A DNA stretch of 47,751 bases, taken from NCBI GenBank assembly GCA_964469055.1, contig CAYXXN010000002.1, positions 1 through 47,751 of the forward strand, given 5' to 3'. The notes beneath the pieces were generated by a model, which did not search any database, had not been told where the DNA came from, and saw nothing but the letters and a program-made list of their open reading frames with translations. The position numbers were made by a program, and so were the translations under genes. This DNA comes from CAYXXN01 sp964469055 (GTDB lineage: Bacteria > Acidobacteriota > Thermoanaerobaculia > Multivoradales > JAHEKO01). This document shows, piece after piece, positions 24,046-31,745 of this stretch. The number at the start of each line of letters is the position of its first letter. Position 1 is the stretch's first letter.

Positions 24046-25413
24046 ATGAGGACGGTGCGCATCGGCAACGGCCAGGGCTTCTGGGGCGACAACGTCGATG
24101 CCCCTGTCGAGCTGCTGCGCGGCGGGCCGATCGACTACATCGGCATGGATTACCTCGCCGAGGTAACCCTGTCGATCATGATGCGCCAGAAGCTGCGCAG
24201 CCCGGACCTCGGCTACGCGACCGACTTCATCGACTTCGTGCGGCGCGTGCTGCCGGAGCTGAAGGAGCGCAACGTCCGGGTCATCGCCAACGCGGGAGGC
24301 CTGAACCCTCGCGCCTGCCGCGCCAAAGTCTTCGAGGTGGCGCGGCGCCTGGGCGTCGCCGGCGTCCGGGTGGGAGTGGTGGAGGGCGACGACGTGCTCT
24401 CCCGCTTGCCGCGGCTGATCGCGGCCGGCCACCCGCTCGCCAACATGGACAGTGGCGCTCCCATGGCCGGCATCCTCGACCGCGTTACTTCCGCCAACGC
24501 CTACCTCGGCGCCTGGCCCGTGGTGGAAGCCCTGCGCCAGGACGCTCTCATCGTCCTCTGCGGGCGCGTGACGGACACCGCGCTCGCGCTGGCGCCGATG
24601 ATCCACGAGTTCGGCTGGGGTAGGGAGGACTGGGATCTCCTCGCCGCCGGCACGATCGCCGGCCACATCATCGAGTGCGGCGCCCAGTGCACGGGGGGCA
24701 ACTTCAGCCGCTTCTGGGAGGTGCCGGACCTGTGGAACGCCGGCTACCCGATCGTCGAGGCCGGCCCCGACGGCAGCTTCACGGTCACCAAGCACCCGGG
24801 CACCGGCGGCCTGGTCACGATCGACACGATCGCCGAGCAGCTGGTCTACGAGATGGGCGATCCGGCGGAGTACGTGACGCCCGACGTGACGGCCGACTTC
24901 ACGACCATCGACCTCGCCCAGGAGGCCGCCGACCGCGTGCGGGTGACCGGGATCCGTGGCCGCCCGCGGACGCCGTTCCTCAAGGTCTCGGCCACCTACC
25001 TCGACGGCTTCAAGACGACGGGCCAGATCACCCTGTCGGGCCCGCGCGCCGTCGACAAGGCGCGGCTCGCGGCCGACATCGTCTGGAAGCGCCTCGAGCG
25101 CGCCGGCGTCGCCTTCCCGCCGGAGCGGCGGATCGAGGGGCTTGTGGGGATGGGGGCCTGCCTGCCGGGAATCCTGCTCGCCCCCGAGGACCCGCCGGAG
25201 GTGGTGTTGCGGCTGGGGGTTCACGACGCCGAGAGGGAGCGGGTAGAGCGCTTCGGCAAGGAGATCGCGCCCCTGGTGACGGCCGGACCGCCGGGAGTGA
25301 CCGGCTTCGCCGGCGGCCGCCCGAAGCCCCAAGAGGTGGTCGCCTACTGGCCCGCGCTCCTCGCCCGCGAGGAGGTCGAGCGCTCCGTCGAGGTAACGGT
25401 CGAGGAGGTGTAG
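24046..25413 (+). CDS. AtuA family protein (DUF1446)
   Basis: A 455-residue cytoplasmic protein of the AtuA/DUF1446 family. It opens with VRIGNGQGFWGDN and has the family's DYIGMDYLAEVTLSIM and VIANAGGLNP segments. AtuA was first tied to acyclic terpene degradation in Pseudomonas, and homologues often sit with carboxylase and hydratase genes of leucine or branched acyl-CoA breakdown. Its biochemical activity is not established. The next gene, an AtuA C-terminal-type protein, starts 4 nt after the stop. Confidence 0.87.
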   Translation: MRTVRIGNGQGFWGDNVDAPVELLRGGPIDYIGMDYLAEVTLSIMMRQKLRSPDLGYATDFIDFVRRVLPELKERNVRVIANAGGLNPRACRAKVFEVARRLGVAGVRVGVVEGDDVLSRLPRLIAAGHPLANMDSGAPMAGILDRVTSANAYLGAWPVVEALRQDALIVLCGRVTDTALALAPMIHEFGWGREDWDLLAAGTIAGHIIECGAQCTGGNFSRFWEVPDLWNAGYPIVEAGPDGSFTVTKHPGTGGLVTIDTIAEQLVYEMGDPAEYVTPDVTADFTTIDLAQEAADRVRVTGIRGRPRTPFLKVSATYLDGFKTTGQITLSGPRAVDKARLAADIVWKRLERAGVAFPPERRIEGLVGMGACLPGILLAPEDPPEVVLRLGVHDAERERVERFGKEIAPLVTAGPPGVTGFAGGRPKPQEVVAYWPALLAREEVERSVEVTVEEV

Positions 25414-25417
25414 CGGC

Positions 25418-25753
25418 GTGCGCGTTCCCCTCTCTCGCGTCGCTCACGCCCGCTCCGGAGACAAGGGCGATGGCAGCAACGTCGGCCTGATCGCCGACTC
25501 GCTGGAGCTCTACGAGGTGCTGCGCCGCGAAGTCACCGCCGAGCGCGTGGCACGCCACTTCGCGGCGCTCTGCCGCGGCGGAGTGGACCGCTACGAAGTG
25601 CCGAACTTGAAGGCCCTGAACTTCATCCTGCACGACTCGCTGGGCGGCGGCGGCACGGAGAGCCTGCGCACCGACGCCCAGGGCAAGACGCACGCCCAGG
25701 GCCTGCTGGCCATGGAGATCGAGGTGCCCGAGGCGCTCCTCGGCCGACGATGA
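25418..25753 (+). CDS. AtuA-associated small protein
   Basis: A 111-residue protein with the motif HARSGDKGDGSNVGLIA near the N-terminus, which marks the domain that is fused to the AtuA C-terminus in many bacteria. Here the domain is a separate gene. It starts at GTG 4 nt after AtuA and overlaps the enoyl-CoA hydratase by 4 nt (ATGA), so the three are translated together. Confidence 0.8.
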   Translation: MRVPLSRVAHARSGDKGDGSNVGLIADSLELYEVLRREVTAERVARHFAALCRGGVDRYEVPNLKALNFILHDSLGGGGTESLRTDAQGKTHAQGLLAMEIEVPEALLGRR

Positions 25754-26532
25754 GCGAGCTCGTCGAGCTGCGCCGGGAGGAGGATCTGCTGTGGGTCACC
25801 ATGAACGATCCGCGGCGGGCCAACGCCCTGTCGCCGGCGCTCGCGTCGACGCTGACCGAAGTCTTCGAGCGACCCTGGCGAGCCGAGGGGGTGCGGGCGC
25901 TGCTCCTGGCCGGCGCCGGCAAGAACTTCTCGGCCGGCGCCGACCTCGAGCACTTGGCGGCGCTCAAGGACGCCAGCGAGGCGGAGAATCGCGCCGACTC
26001 CAACCGCCTTCGGCGACTCTTCGAGTCGCTCCTGCGCCAGGAGGCGCTGACGATCGCCTTGGTCCACGGGGCCTGCGTGGCGGGCGGCTGCGGTCTCGCC
26101 ACCGCCTGCGACTTCGTCGTCGCCGCCGAGGACGCCCGCCTGCTCTACAGCGAGGTGCGGATCGGTTTCGTGGCGGCGCTGGTGGCGACGTACCTGCCGT
26201 TGCGCTGCCGGGGGAGCGACATCCGCGAGCTGCTGCTCGACCCCGAGTTCGTGGACGCCCGGCGCGCGCTCGGCATCGGCCTCGTCAACCGGGTCGTGCC
26301 GTCGGCCGAGCTGGCCGAGGCGGCGCGGCGTCTCGCGGTCGAGATCCTGACCCGCGCCAGCTCCGAGGCCATCGCCCGCACCAAGCGGATCCTGTTGCAG
26401 GGCTTCGGCATGCCCCTGCCGGAGCGCCTCGAAGCCGCGGCGGCGGCCAACGCCGAAGCCCGCGCGACCGACGACTGCAAGCGCGGCATCGCTGCCTTCC
26501 TCGAGACCAAGCAAGCGCCGAAGTGGCGGTGA
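25750..26532 (+). CDS. Enoyl-CoA hydratase/isomerase family protein
   Basis: A 260-residue crotonase-fold enzyme. The oxyanion-hole segments are AGKNFSAGADLEHL and HGACVAGGCGLATACDF, and LLYSEVRIGF carries a conserved Glu near the active site. This resembles methylglutaconyl-CoA hydratases. With the carboxylase beta subunit upstream, this would cover successive steps of leucine or isovalerate degradation, or of terpene acyl-CoA breakdown. Substrate specificity is an inference from context. Confidence 0.88.
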   Translation: MSELVELRREEDLLWVTMNDPRRANALSPALASTLTEVFERPWRAEGVRALLLAGAGKNFSAGADLEHLAALKDASEAENRADSNRLRRLFESLLRQEALTIALVHGACVAGGCGLATACDFVVAAEDARLLYSEVRIGFVAALVATYLPLRCRGSDIRELLLDPEFVDARRALGIGLVNRVVPSAELAEAARRLAVEILTRASSEAIARTKRILLQGFGMPLPERLEAAAAANAEARATDDCKRGIAAFLETKQAPKWR

Positions 26533-26546
26533 GACGGGCGGCGCCG

Positions 26547-26924
26547 TCAGGCGCCCGCCGTCGCCGGCCCGGTCTCGAGCGGCCGGCCGGCGCGCTGCCA
26601 CTCGAGCATGCCGCCGCCGAGCTCCGCGACCCGGCGGGCGCCCTGGCGGCGCAGCGCCAGGGCGGCGGAGCGCACCCTGGGGTCCTCCGGTCCCTCGCCG
26701 AGCACGATGAGCTCGGTCGATGCTGTCGTGCCGATCGGCAACGCCCGCTGCAGCTCCTCGAGGGTGAGCGAGCGCGCGCCGGGGACGTGACCTTGGGCGT
26801 AGCGGGCGGCGGAGCGCACGTCGAGGACGGCGAACGGCGGCCGGGCGCGGCCGAGGCGGCGCGCGAGCTCGGCGGCGTGGGTTTGGAAGACGACGCCCTC
26901 GAAGTGCATGTCCATGGCCGGCAT
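26547..26924 (-). CDS. Rhodanese-like domain protein without catalytic cysteine
   Basis: A 125-residue single rhodanese fold: FAVLDVRSAARYAQGHVPGA gives the usual first half and LGGGMLEWQRAGRPLE the end. At the place of the active-site loop, where sulfurtransferases have C-R-x-G, this protein has LIVLGEGPEDPRV and no cysteine at all, so it cannot form the persulfide. A binding or regulatory role is more likely. A TAGCAT box ends 6 nt before the ATG. Confidence 0.8.
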   Translation of the reverse strand: MPAMDMHFEGVVFQTHAAELARRLGRARPPFAVLDVRSAARYAQGHVPGARSLTLEELQRALPIGTTASTELIVLGEGPEDPRVRSAALALRRQGARRVAELGGGMLEWQRAGRPLETGPATAGA

Positions 26925-26930
26925 CCTCGC

Positions 26931-26936
26931 ATGCTA
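26931..26936 (-). promoter_or_regulatory. Candidate -10 box (TAGCAT) for the rhodanese-like gene, leaderless
   Basis: TAGCAT on the minus strand ends 6 nt before the ATG at 26924. Its TAG is also the stop codon of the upstream hydrolase. A GCGAGG directly before the ATG is too close for a ribosome site. Confidence 0.4.
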
Positions 26937-27779
26937 GAGGGTCCTGCGGAACCAGGCTTGGGTGGCGTTCAGAGCCTGGATCAAGTGTGGTGTGGGGCCG
27001 GCGAAGGGGTGCTGCGCCCCCAGGGTGTGTCCCGCCTCCTCGAGGATCACGAGCTCGCTGGGCGGGGCGGCTGCCGCGGCCAGCCTGCGGCCTTCGGCCA
27101 CCGGCACTCGCTGGTCGTCGCTGCCGTGCACGAGCAGCCACGGCGCGAGGCGCCGGGCGGCGGCGGCTTCGAGGTCGAAAGTTTCGCGATGGGCTCCCAT
27201 GTCGTCGAGCACCTCGACGGCGACCGGCAGCACTTGCCCGGTGCGCGCGACGAGCACCGGGATCTCGCCGCGCCGGCGCCAGAGCGCGTTCTCTTCCGGG
27301 CGCAGACGGTCGTAGCGGCCGATGGCGCTCCAGGTGACGAGCGAGCGGACACGCGCGTGGCCGAGCGGCGAGGCGGCGAGCAGCAGAGACGTGCCGCCGC
27401 CGCGACTGTGGCCGAGGAGGCCGATGCGCTCGGTGTCGACGAGTCCCGGCGCCACGGCGCCCTCGAGCACCGCCTCGAGGAGCGCCGTCAGGTCGGCGAG
27501 ATCGCCGCTCACCGTGGCGTGGCGGAAGGCCTCGAGGTCCGTCACCAGATCGTCCCCGGGTCCCATCCCGGCGCCGGAGAAATTGAAGCGGAGGACGGTG
27601 AACCCACGTGCCGCCAGGAGCTCCGCCAGGTAGGGGTGGAACCCCCATTCCATGAAGCCTTTGAAGCCGTGCGCGACGATCACCGCCGGCCTGGGTCCAG
27701 GCTGGTCCGGGAGGTCGAGGAAGCCGTGCAGCGAGGGCCCACGCGGCGTGGCGAGCGTGAACGGCGCTCGACTCGGCAT
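26934..27779 (-). CDS. Alpha/beta hydrolase (dienelactone hydrolase-like)
   Basis: A 281-residue cytoplasmic hydrolase. PAVIVAHGFKGF supplies the oxyanion hole, and the nucleophile elbow is GLLGHSRGGG with an intact serine. HGSDDQRVP holds the acid and EEAGHTLG the catalytic histidine. The substrate is unknown; similar proteins are esterases or acyl-peptide type hydrolases. A TACAAT box lies 9 nt before the ATG, and the gene is divergent from ygfZ with only 42 nt between starts. Confidence 0.87.
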   Translation of the reverse strand: MPSRAPFTLATPRGPSLHGFLDLPDQPGPRPAVIVAHGFKGFMEWGFHPYLAELLAARGFTVLRFNFSGAGMGPGDDLVTDLEAFRHATVSGDLADLTALLEAVLEGAVAPGLVDTERIGLLGHSRGGGTSLLLAASPLGHARVRSLVTWSAIGRYDRLRPEENALWRRRGEIPVLVARTGQVLPVAVEVLDDMGAHRETFDLEAAAARRLAPWLLVHGSDDQRVPVAEGRRLAAAAAPPSELVILEEAGHTLGAQHPFAGPTPHLIQALNATQAWFRRTL

Positions 27780-27788
27780 GGCGGCGGG

Positions 27789-27794
27789 ATTGTA
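27789..27794 (-). promoter_or_regulatory. Candidate -10 box (TACAAT) for the hydrolase, leaderless
   Basis: TACAAT on the minus strand ends 9 nt before the ATG at 27779, in a 42-nt divergent gap that has no ribosome site on either strand. Confidence 0.55.
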
Positions 27795-27807
27795 GCGGCG
27801 CGCTTGC

Positions 27808-27813
27808 TAGACT
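27808..27813 (+). promoter_or_regulatory. Candidate -10 box (TAGACT) for ygfZ, leaderless
   Basis: TAGACT ends 8 nt before the GTG at 27822. The opposing -10 box for the hydrolase begins 13 nt away, so the two polymerases would compete for the same site. Confidence 0.5.
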
Positions 27814-27821
27814 GCCGCGCC

Positions 27822-28901
27822 GTGACCTCGCAGGCGCTGTTGGACTCGAGCCTGGTCGCCTGGCAAGACGCCCGCGGGGCGCGGTGGGGAGTGCTGGTTG
27901 GAGGGGGCGATGCGGTCATCGAGTACGGCGATGCGGCGGGCGAGGTCGACGCCCTACGCGAGGGTTGCGGGCTCATCGATCTCGCCTGGTGCGATCGGCT
28001 GATCGTCGGTGGCGCCGACCGCCAGCGTTTCCTCAACGCCTACCTCACCTGCGACGTGAAGGACCTAGCGGCAGGGGGTGGCGCCTACGGCTTCTTCACC
28101 AACGCCCAGGGGCGGATCCTGGCCGACGCCGTGGTGGCGGCGCTCGACGATCAGGTGCTCATCCTGCTCCCGCCAGCGCGAGGGGCGGCGATCCGCGAGC
28201 ACTTGGCGCGCTTCGTCCTCGCTGATCGAGTCGAGCTGCGATCGCCAATGGCGACGACGGCGCTCGCGCTCGTGGGGCCACGCGCCGACGAGGTTCTGGC
28301 TTTAGCCGGCGCTCCGGTGCCGGCGGCGGAATGGGCCGCAACCCGCTGGTCCACGTCCGGTGGTGAAGCGGTCGTGCAGCGTCTCCGGCCCTGGGGCGAG
28401 ACCGCCTACCTGATCTGGGGTGCGATCGAGGAGGCCGCTGCGGTGGCGACGCGCCTCGTCGCCTGCGGCGCGCGGCCGGTCGGGTCGGACGCCTTCGAGG
28501 TCCTGCGGGTCGAGAGCGGAGTGCCCCGCTTCGGGGTGGACTACGATGAAGGGCACTTCCCGCAAGAGACGGGCCTCGAGCACGCGGTGAGCTTCACGAA
28601 AGGGTGTTACCTGGGGCAAGAAGTCGTGGCGCGGATCCACTACCGCGGCCACGTGAACCGCAGGCTCTGCGGCGTCGCCTTCGACCGAGACCCGGGAACC
28701 GTCGAAACACCGCGTCCCAACGAGCCGTTGCTGCTCGCCGGGGAAGAGGTGGGCAAGCTCGGCAGCGTCGTCGTGTCCGCGCGCCTGGGTCGCACGATCG
28801 GTCTCGCGGTGCTGCGCGCCAAGGCGGCGACCCCCGGCACTGCCCTCGCGACGAGCTCGGGTCTGGCGGGGGCAGTTGCCCCGTTACCCTTCGTGGAATG
28901 A
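27822..28901 (+). CDS. ygfZ: YgfZ/GcvT-like folate-binding Fe-S maintenance protein
   Basis: A 359-residue protein of the GcvT fold. The YgfZ signature KGCYLGQEVVARIHYRG (about residues 260-276), with its conserved cysteine, separates it from the aminomethyltransferase GcvT. YgfZ/IBA57 uses tetrahydrofolate and helps form or repair certain Fe-S clusters. The GTG start follows a TAGACT box by 8 nt. An A-type Fe-S carrier gene lies less than 1 kb downstream on the other strand, which fits the same process. Confidence 0.92.
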   Translation: MTSQALLDSSLVAWQDARGARWGVLVGGGDAVIEYGDAAGEVDALREGCGLIDLAWCDRLIVGGADRQRFLNAYLTCDVKDLAAGGGAYGFFTNAQGRILADAVVAALDDQVLILLPPARGAAIREHLARFVLADRVELRSPMATTALALVGPRADEVLALAGAPVPAAEWAATRWSTSGGEAVVQRLRPWGETAYLIWGAIEEAAAVATRLVACGARPVGSDAFEVLRVESGVPRFGVDYDEGHFPQETGLEHAVSFTKGCYLGQEVVARIHYRGHVNRRLCGVAFDRDPGTVETPRPNEPLLLAGEEVGKLGSVVVSARLGRTIGLAVLRAKAATPGTALATSSGLAGAVAPLPFVE

Positions 28902-28932
28902 ACGCCGACCCCGAGGCAAGGGAGGAGAGAAC

Positions 28933-29610
28933 ATGAAAGAGAGCCTGTCGCACGCCTTGACCGCCGAGCTCGTCGGCACCTTTGCCCTCATCTTCATCGG
29001 CGCCGGCGCCGGCGCGCTCGGGCTGGGAGGTCTCGTCGGCGTCGCCTTCGCGCACGGCCTGGTCGTCCTCGGCTTCGTTTACGCCTACGGCCATATCTCC
29101 GGAACCCACATCAACCCGGCGGTGACCGTCGGGCTGTGGGTGGCCGGCAAGATGGACGCCGGCCGCGCCCTCTCGTACATCGTCTTCCAGCTCGTCGGCG
29201 GGGCGCTGGGCGCCTTCGCCCTGCGCTGGGTCCTGGGCGGCACCGAGACCGGCCTCGGAGCGACCACCCTCGCGCGGGGCCTCGAGGTCGGCACGGCGAG
29301 GATCGACATCGCCCCGGCGGCCGGCGTCGTCATCGAGGCCGTCCTCACCTTCTTCCTCGTCAACTGCGTGCTCCACGCCGCGGTCTCGGGGAAGGCGGGC
29401 AACCTCGCCGGGGTGGCCATCGGCATGACCCTGACGTTCGCGATCCTGATGGGGGGCCCCTTGACCGGCGCCTCGCTCAACCCGGCTCGCAGCTTCGGGC
29501 CGGCCCTGGCCACCGGCAACTTCGCCGACCTCTGGGTCTACTTCGTGGGGCCGCTCCTGGGCGGGATCGTGGCGGCCGGCCTCTACCGGGGGATGCTCGG
29601 GAAGCACTAA
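28933..29610 (+). CDS. Aquaporin/MIP family channel
   Basis: A 225-residue membrane channel with six helices. Both half-helix NPA motifs are present: THINPAVTVG (about residue 60) and ASLNPARSFGP (about 180). The Arg after the second NPA belongs to the selectivity filter and favours water over large solutes, but glycerol or other neutral solutes are possible. The ATG has a strong GGGAGGAG ribosome site 6-8 nt upstream, unlike many neighbours. It starts 31 nt after ygfZ. Confidence 0.93.
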   Translation: MKESLSHALTAELVGTFALIFIGAGAGALGLGGLVGVAFAHGLVVLGFVYAYGHISGTHINPAVTVGLWVAGKMDAGRALSYIVFQLVGGALGAFALRWVLGGTETGLGATTLARGLEVGTARIDIAPAAGVVIEAVLTFFLVNCVLHAAVSGKAGNLAGVAIGMTLTFAILMGGPLTGASLNPARSFGPALATGNFADLWVYFVGPLLGGIVAAGLYRGMLGKH

Positions 29611-29650
29611 CCCCGCGAGGCGTCCCGCTCCGTGCGGAGGCGCCCGGCGC

Positions 29651-30034
29651 TCAGACCGCGAACGACGACCCGCAGCCGCAGGTCCCGCTGGCCTTCGGGT
29701 TGTGGAACTTGAAGCCGGCGCCGGCCATCCCCATGACGTAGTCGATCTCGGTCCCTTCGAGGTAGCGCGCCGAGACCGGGTCGACGTAGACCGTGAGGCC
29801 GTCGTACTCGACGAGGAAGTCGGTCGGCCGCGCCTCGAGCTCGAAGTCGAGGGCGTACTCGAAGCCGCTGCAGCCGCCGCCGCGCACCGCGACCCGCAGC
29901 CCGGAAGCGGGGTCGAGCCGCTCCTGCTCGCGGGTGGCCTTCACCATCTGGACGGCCTTGTCGGTCAGCGAAATGGGCCCCAGGGGCGGGGCCGGGGCCT
30001 CGGTGGGGGTCGGCACGGAGGGGTTGGGTTCCAT
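29651..30034 (-). CDS. A-type Fe-S cluster carrier (IscA/ErpA/HesB family)
   Basis: A 127-residue protein whose last 100 residues are the A-type scaffold domain. The three cluster cysteines are in GGGCSGFEYAL and in the C-terminal TCGCGSSF. The first 20 residues are Pro-rich and probably disordered. These proteins deliver Fe-S clusters to target enzymes. An AGAGG ribosome site lies 8 nt before the ATG. I cannot tell IscA from ErpA by sequence alone. Confidence 0.92.
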   Translation of the reverse strand: MEPNPSVPTPTEAPAPPLGPISLTDKAVQMVKATREQERLDPASGLRVAVRGGGCSGFEYALDFELEARPTDFLVEYDGLTVYVDPVSARYLEGTEIDYVMGMAGAGFKFHNPKASGTCGCGSSFAV

Positions 30035-30116
30035 GGTCGGATCCTCTGCCGCCGTCGGCGGCCCCTCCAGGGTAGCCGCCGCCGGGGGGCGGAGTCAAAT
30101 CCCGCCGGCCTCCCCG

Positions 30117-30122
30117 TAAGAT
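30117..30122 (+). promoter_or_regulatory. Candidate -10 box (TAAGAT) for the HAD gene, leaderless
   Basis: TAAGAT ends 9 nt before the GTG at 30132 and no purine-rich ribosome site lies between. Confidence 0.45.
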
Positions 30123-30131
30123 TGGCGCCGC

Positions 30132-30836
30132 GTGCTCCGGGCCGTCCTTCTCGACTTCAACGGCGTGCTCGTCGACGACGAGCCCCTGCACTTCGAGCTG
30201 CTGCAGCGGGTGCTCGCCGAGGAGGGCGTCGGCCTCGCGGCGGGAGAGCGGCCCCGCTTCGCCGGCCTCGACGACCGCCACTGCCTGCACCTCGCCCTGA
30301 CCGAGGCCGGCCGGCCGGCCGAGGCGGGAGCCGTGCTGCGGTTGGTGGCGCGCAAAGCCCGCTACTACCAGGAGGCGGCGCGCCGGCAGGGCTACCGCTA
30401 CTTCCCGGGCGCCCTCGAGCTGGTCGAGAGCGCGGCCCGCCAGGGGCTGATGCTCGGCCTGGTCAGCGGCGCCCTCCGTGAGGAGATCGTTCAGGCGCTC
30501 CACCAGGCGGCGCTGCGCCGGCACTTCAAGGTGCTGGTCACCGCCGAGGACGTGCGCGAGGGCAAGCCCGCGCCCGAGGCCTACGAGCGGGCCTTGGAAC
30601 TGCTCAACGAGCAACCGCCGCTCCCCGAGCGACTCGTCCATCCGCACGAGGTCCTCGCGGTGGAGGACAGTCCGGCCGGCGTGGCGGCGGCACGGGGGGC
30701 CGGCCTCGTGACCCTGGCCGTGGCCCACACCTACGGCATCGCGGAGCTCGGCGCGGCCGACCTCGAGGTCGAGAGCCTGGCCGATCTCGACCCCGACCGC
30801 TTGCAGAAGCTGTTCGCGGAAGCGAGCCGCCGCTAA
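30132..30836 (+). CDS. HAD family phosphatase, DFNG variant
   Basis: A 234-residue HAD hydrolase of the beta-phosphoglucomutase/phosphoglycolate phosphatase type with a helical cap. The nucleophile loop reads LLDFNGVLVDDE, so the Asp two places after the nucleophile, normally the general acid/base, is Asn. Later motifs are GLVSGALREEI (motif II), a Lys in EGKPAPEAYERA (motif III) and VEDSPAGVAAA (motif IV). The DFNGV form appears to be a recurrent subfamily rather than a point mutation, which is from memory. Its stop codon overlaps that of the convergent thioesterase. Confidence 0.85.
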   Translation: MLRAVLLDFNGVLVDDEPLHFELLQRVLAEEGVGLAAGERPRFAGLDDRHCLHLALTEAGRPAEAGAVLRLVARKARYYQEAARRQGYRYFPGALELVESAARQGLMLGLVSGALREEIVQALHQAALRRHFKVLVTAEDVREGKPAPEAYERALELLNEQPPLPERLVHPHEVLAVEDSPAGVAAARGAGLVTLAVAHTYGIAELGAADLEVESLADLDPDRLQKLFAEASRR

Positions 30837-31216
30837 CGAGAACGGATCGGCAGCGGTTTGCCGAGCTCGTCGACCTGCACGTAGACGACTTCCGCCTCCG
30901 TCACCCGGACCTGCTCGTGGTCTTTGGTTTGGCGCTCGGCGATGACCTCGACCTGGACCGTGATCGAGGTGTTGCCGATGCGGGTCGCGCTGGCATAGAA
31001 GCTCACCAGGTCGCCGACGTAGACCGGCGCCAGGAACTCCACCTCTCGCATGGCCACGGTCACTATACGGCCCGCCGCGTGGCGGTGGGCCGCGACGGAT
31101 CCGGCCTGGTCGATGTAGGAGAGGATGATGCCACCGAAGATCGTGCCCATGTAGTTGGTGTCCTTGGGCATCATGGCGACCCGGATCGCCGGCTCGCCTT
31201 TTCGCTGGTCGCTCAT
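30833..31216 (-). CDS. Acyl-CoA thioesterase, hotdog fold (YciA/BFIT-like)
   Basis: A 127-residue single hotdog domain. MGTIFGGIILSYIDQAG supplies the conserved N/Asp-rich helix and VAMREVEFLAPVYVGDLVSF the strand core of acyl-CoA thioester hydrolases. The ATG (31216) overlaps the stop of the upstream LOG-like gene by 4 nt and has a GAGGAG site upstream. It hydrolyses acyl-CoA to free acid; chain length is unknown. The ORF can be read further upstream, but that region belongs to the next gene. Confidence 0.88.
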   Translation of the reverse strand: MSDQRKGEPAIRVAMMPKDTNYMGTIFGGIILSYIDQAGSVAAHRHAAGRIVTVAMREVEFLAPVYVGDLVSFYASATRIGNTSITVQVEVIAERQTKDHEQVRVTEAEVVYVQVDELGKPLPIRSR

Positions 31217-31722
31217 CGCGTCGGCTCCTCCTTGCGGGCGCTCGCCAGGGCGAGCCGCACCGCTTCTTCCGCGCTCCCCGCCTCGAGCACGCCCGGATCC
31301 TCCTCGCCGTCGGGTGGCACGGCGCTCCAACTGTCGAGCAGCACGACCGGACGCCCATGACGTCGAGCGAGGGCGATCTCGGACAGCGTTCCCCAACTGC
31401 CGGCGATCGCGATCACCGCGTCGGCGGACAAGACGACCACGACGTTCCTGGCCTGCCCGAGCCCGGTGTAGAGGGGCACGGTCACGTCCGGGTTGGGTGG
31501 CGACTCGTCCGGTCCGGCGCCCGGCAGGATCCCGATCACCAGGCCGCTCGCCGCCCGGGCTCCGGCGCTCGCCGCCGCCATGACGCCGGCGCCGCCACCG
31601 CACAGCAGGATGGCGCCGGCGCGCGCCAGGCCGGCGCCGACCGCTCGCGCCAGGGCTCCTTGCTCGGGTGTGCAGCGCGAGCCGCCGACGACCGCGATCT
31701 GCAAGGCCGGCGGCGACACCAC
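31213..31722 (-). CDS. TIGR00725/LOG-like Rossmann-fold protein
   Basis: A 169-residue Rossmann-like nucleotide-binding protein of the LOG/DprA-like superfamily. It has IAVVGGSRC at the N-terminus, LLCGGGAGVM, and GSWGTLSEIAL, a variant of the GGxGTxxE motif of cytokinin-activating LOG enzymes. This short form has no defined function. The GTG start lies 8 nt after a TACGAT box that overlaps the -10 of the divergent ECF sigma gene. Confidence 0.8.
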   Translation of the reverse strand: MVSPPALQIAVVGGSRCTPEQGALARAVGAGLARAGAILLCGGGAGVMAAASAGARAASGLVIGILPGAGPDESPPNPDVTVPLYTGLGQARNVVVVLSADAVIAIAGSWGTLSEIALARRHGRPVVLLDSWSAVPPDGEEDPGVLEAGSAEEAVRLALASARKEEPTR

Positions 31723-31729
31723 CGCATGG

Positions 31730-31736
31730 TATCGTA
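31730..31736. promoter_or_regulatory. Overlapping divergent -10 boxes (TATCGTA)
   Basis: On the plus strand TATCGT (31730-31735) ends 10 nt before the sigma factor ATG; on the minus strand TACGAT (31736-31731) ends 8 nt before the GTG at 31722. The two hexamers share five bases, so one short near-symmetric sequence may serve both directions. Neither gene has a ribosome site. This is a prediction. Confidence 0.5.
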
Positions 31737-31745
31737 GCCGCCTCC

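Noticed and set aside
25591..27648. 685-codon minus-strand frame across hydratase, rhodanese and hydrolase
   Set aside because: It crosses several real genes on both strands and is low-complexity Arg/Ala-rich.
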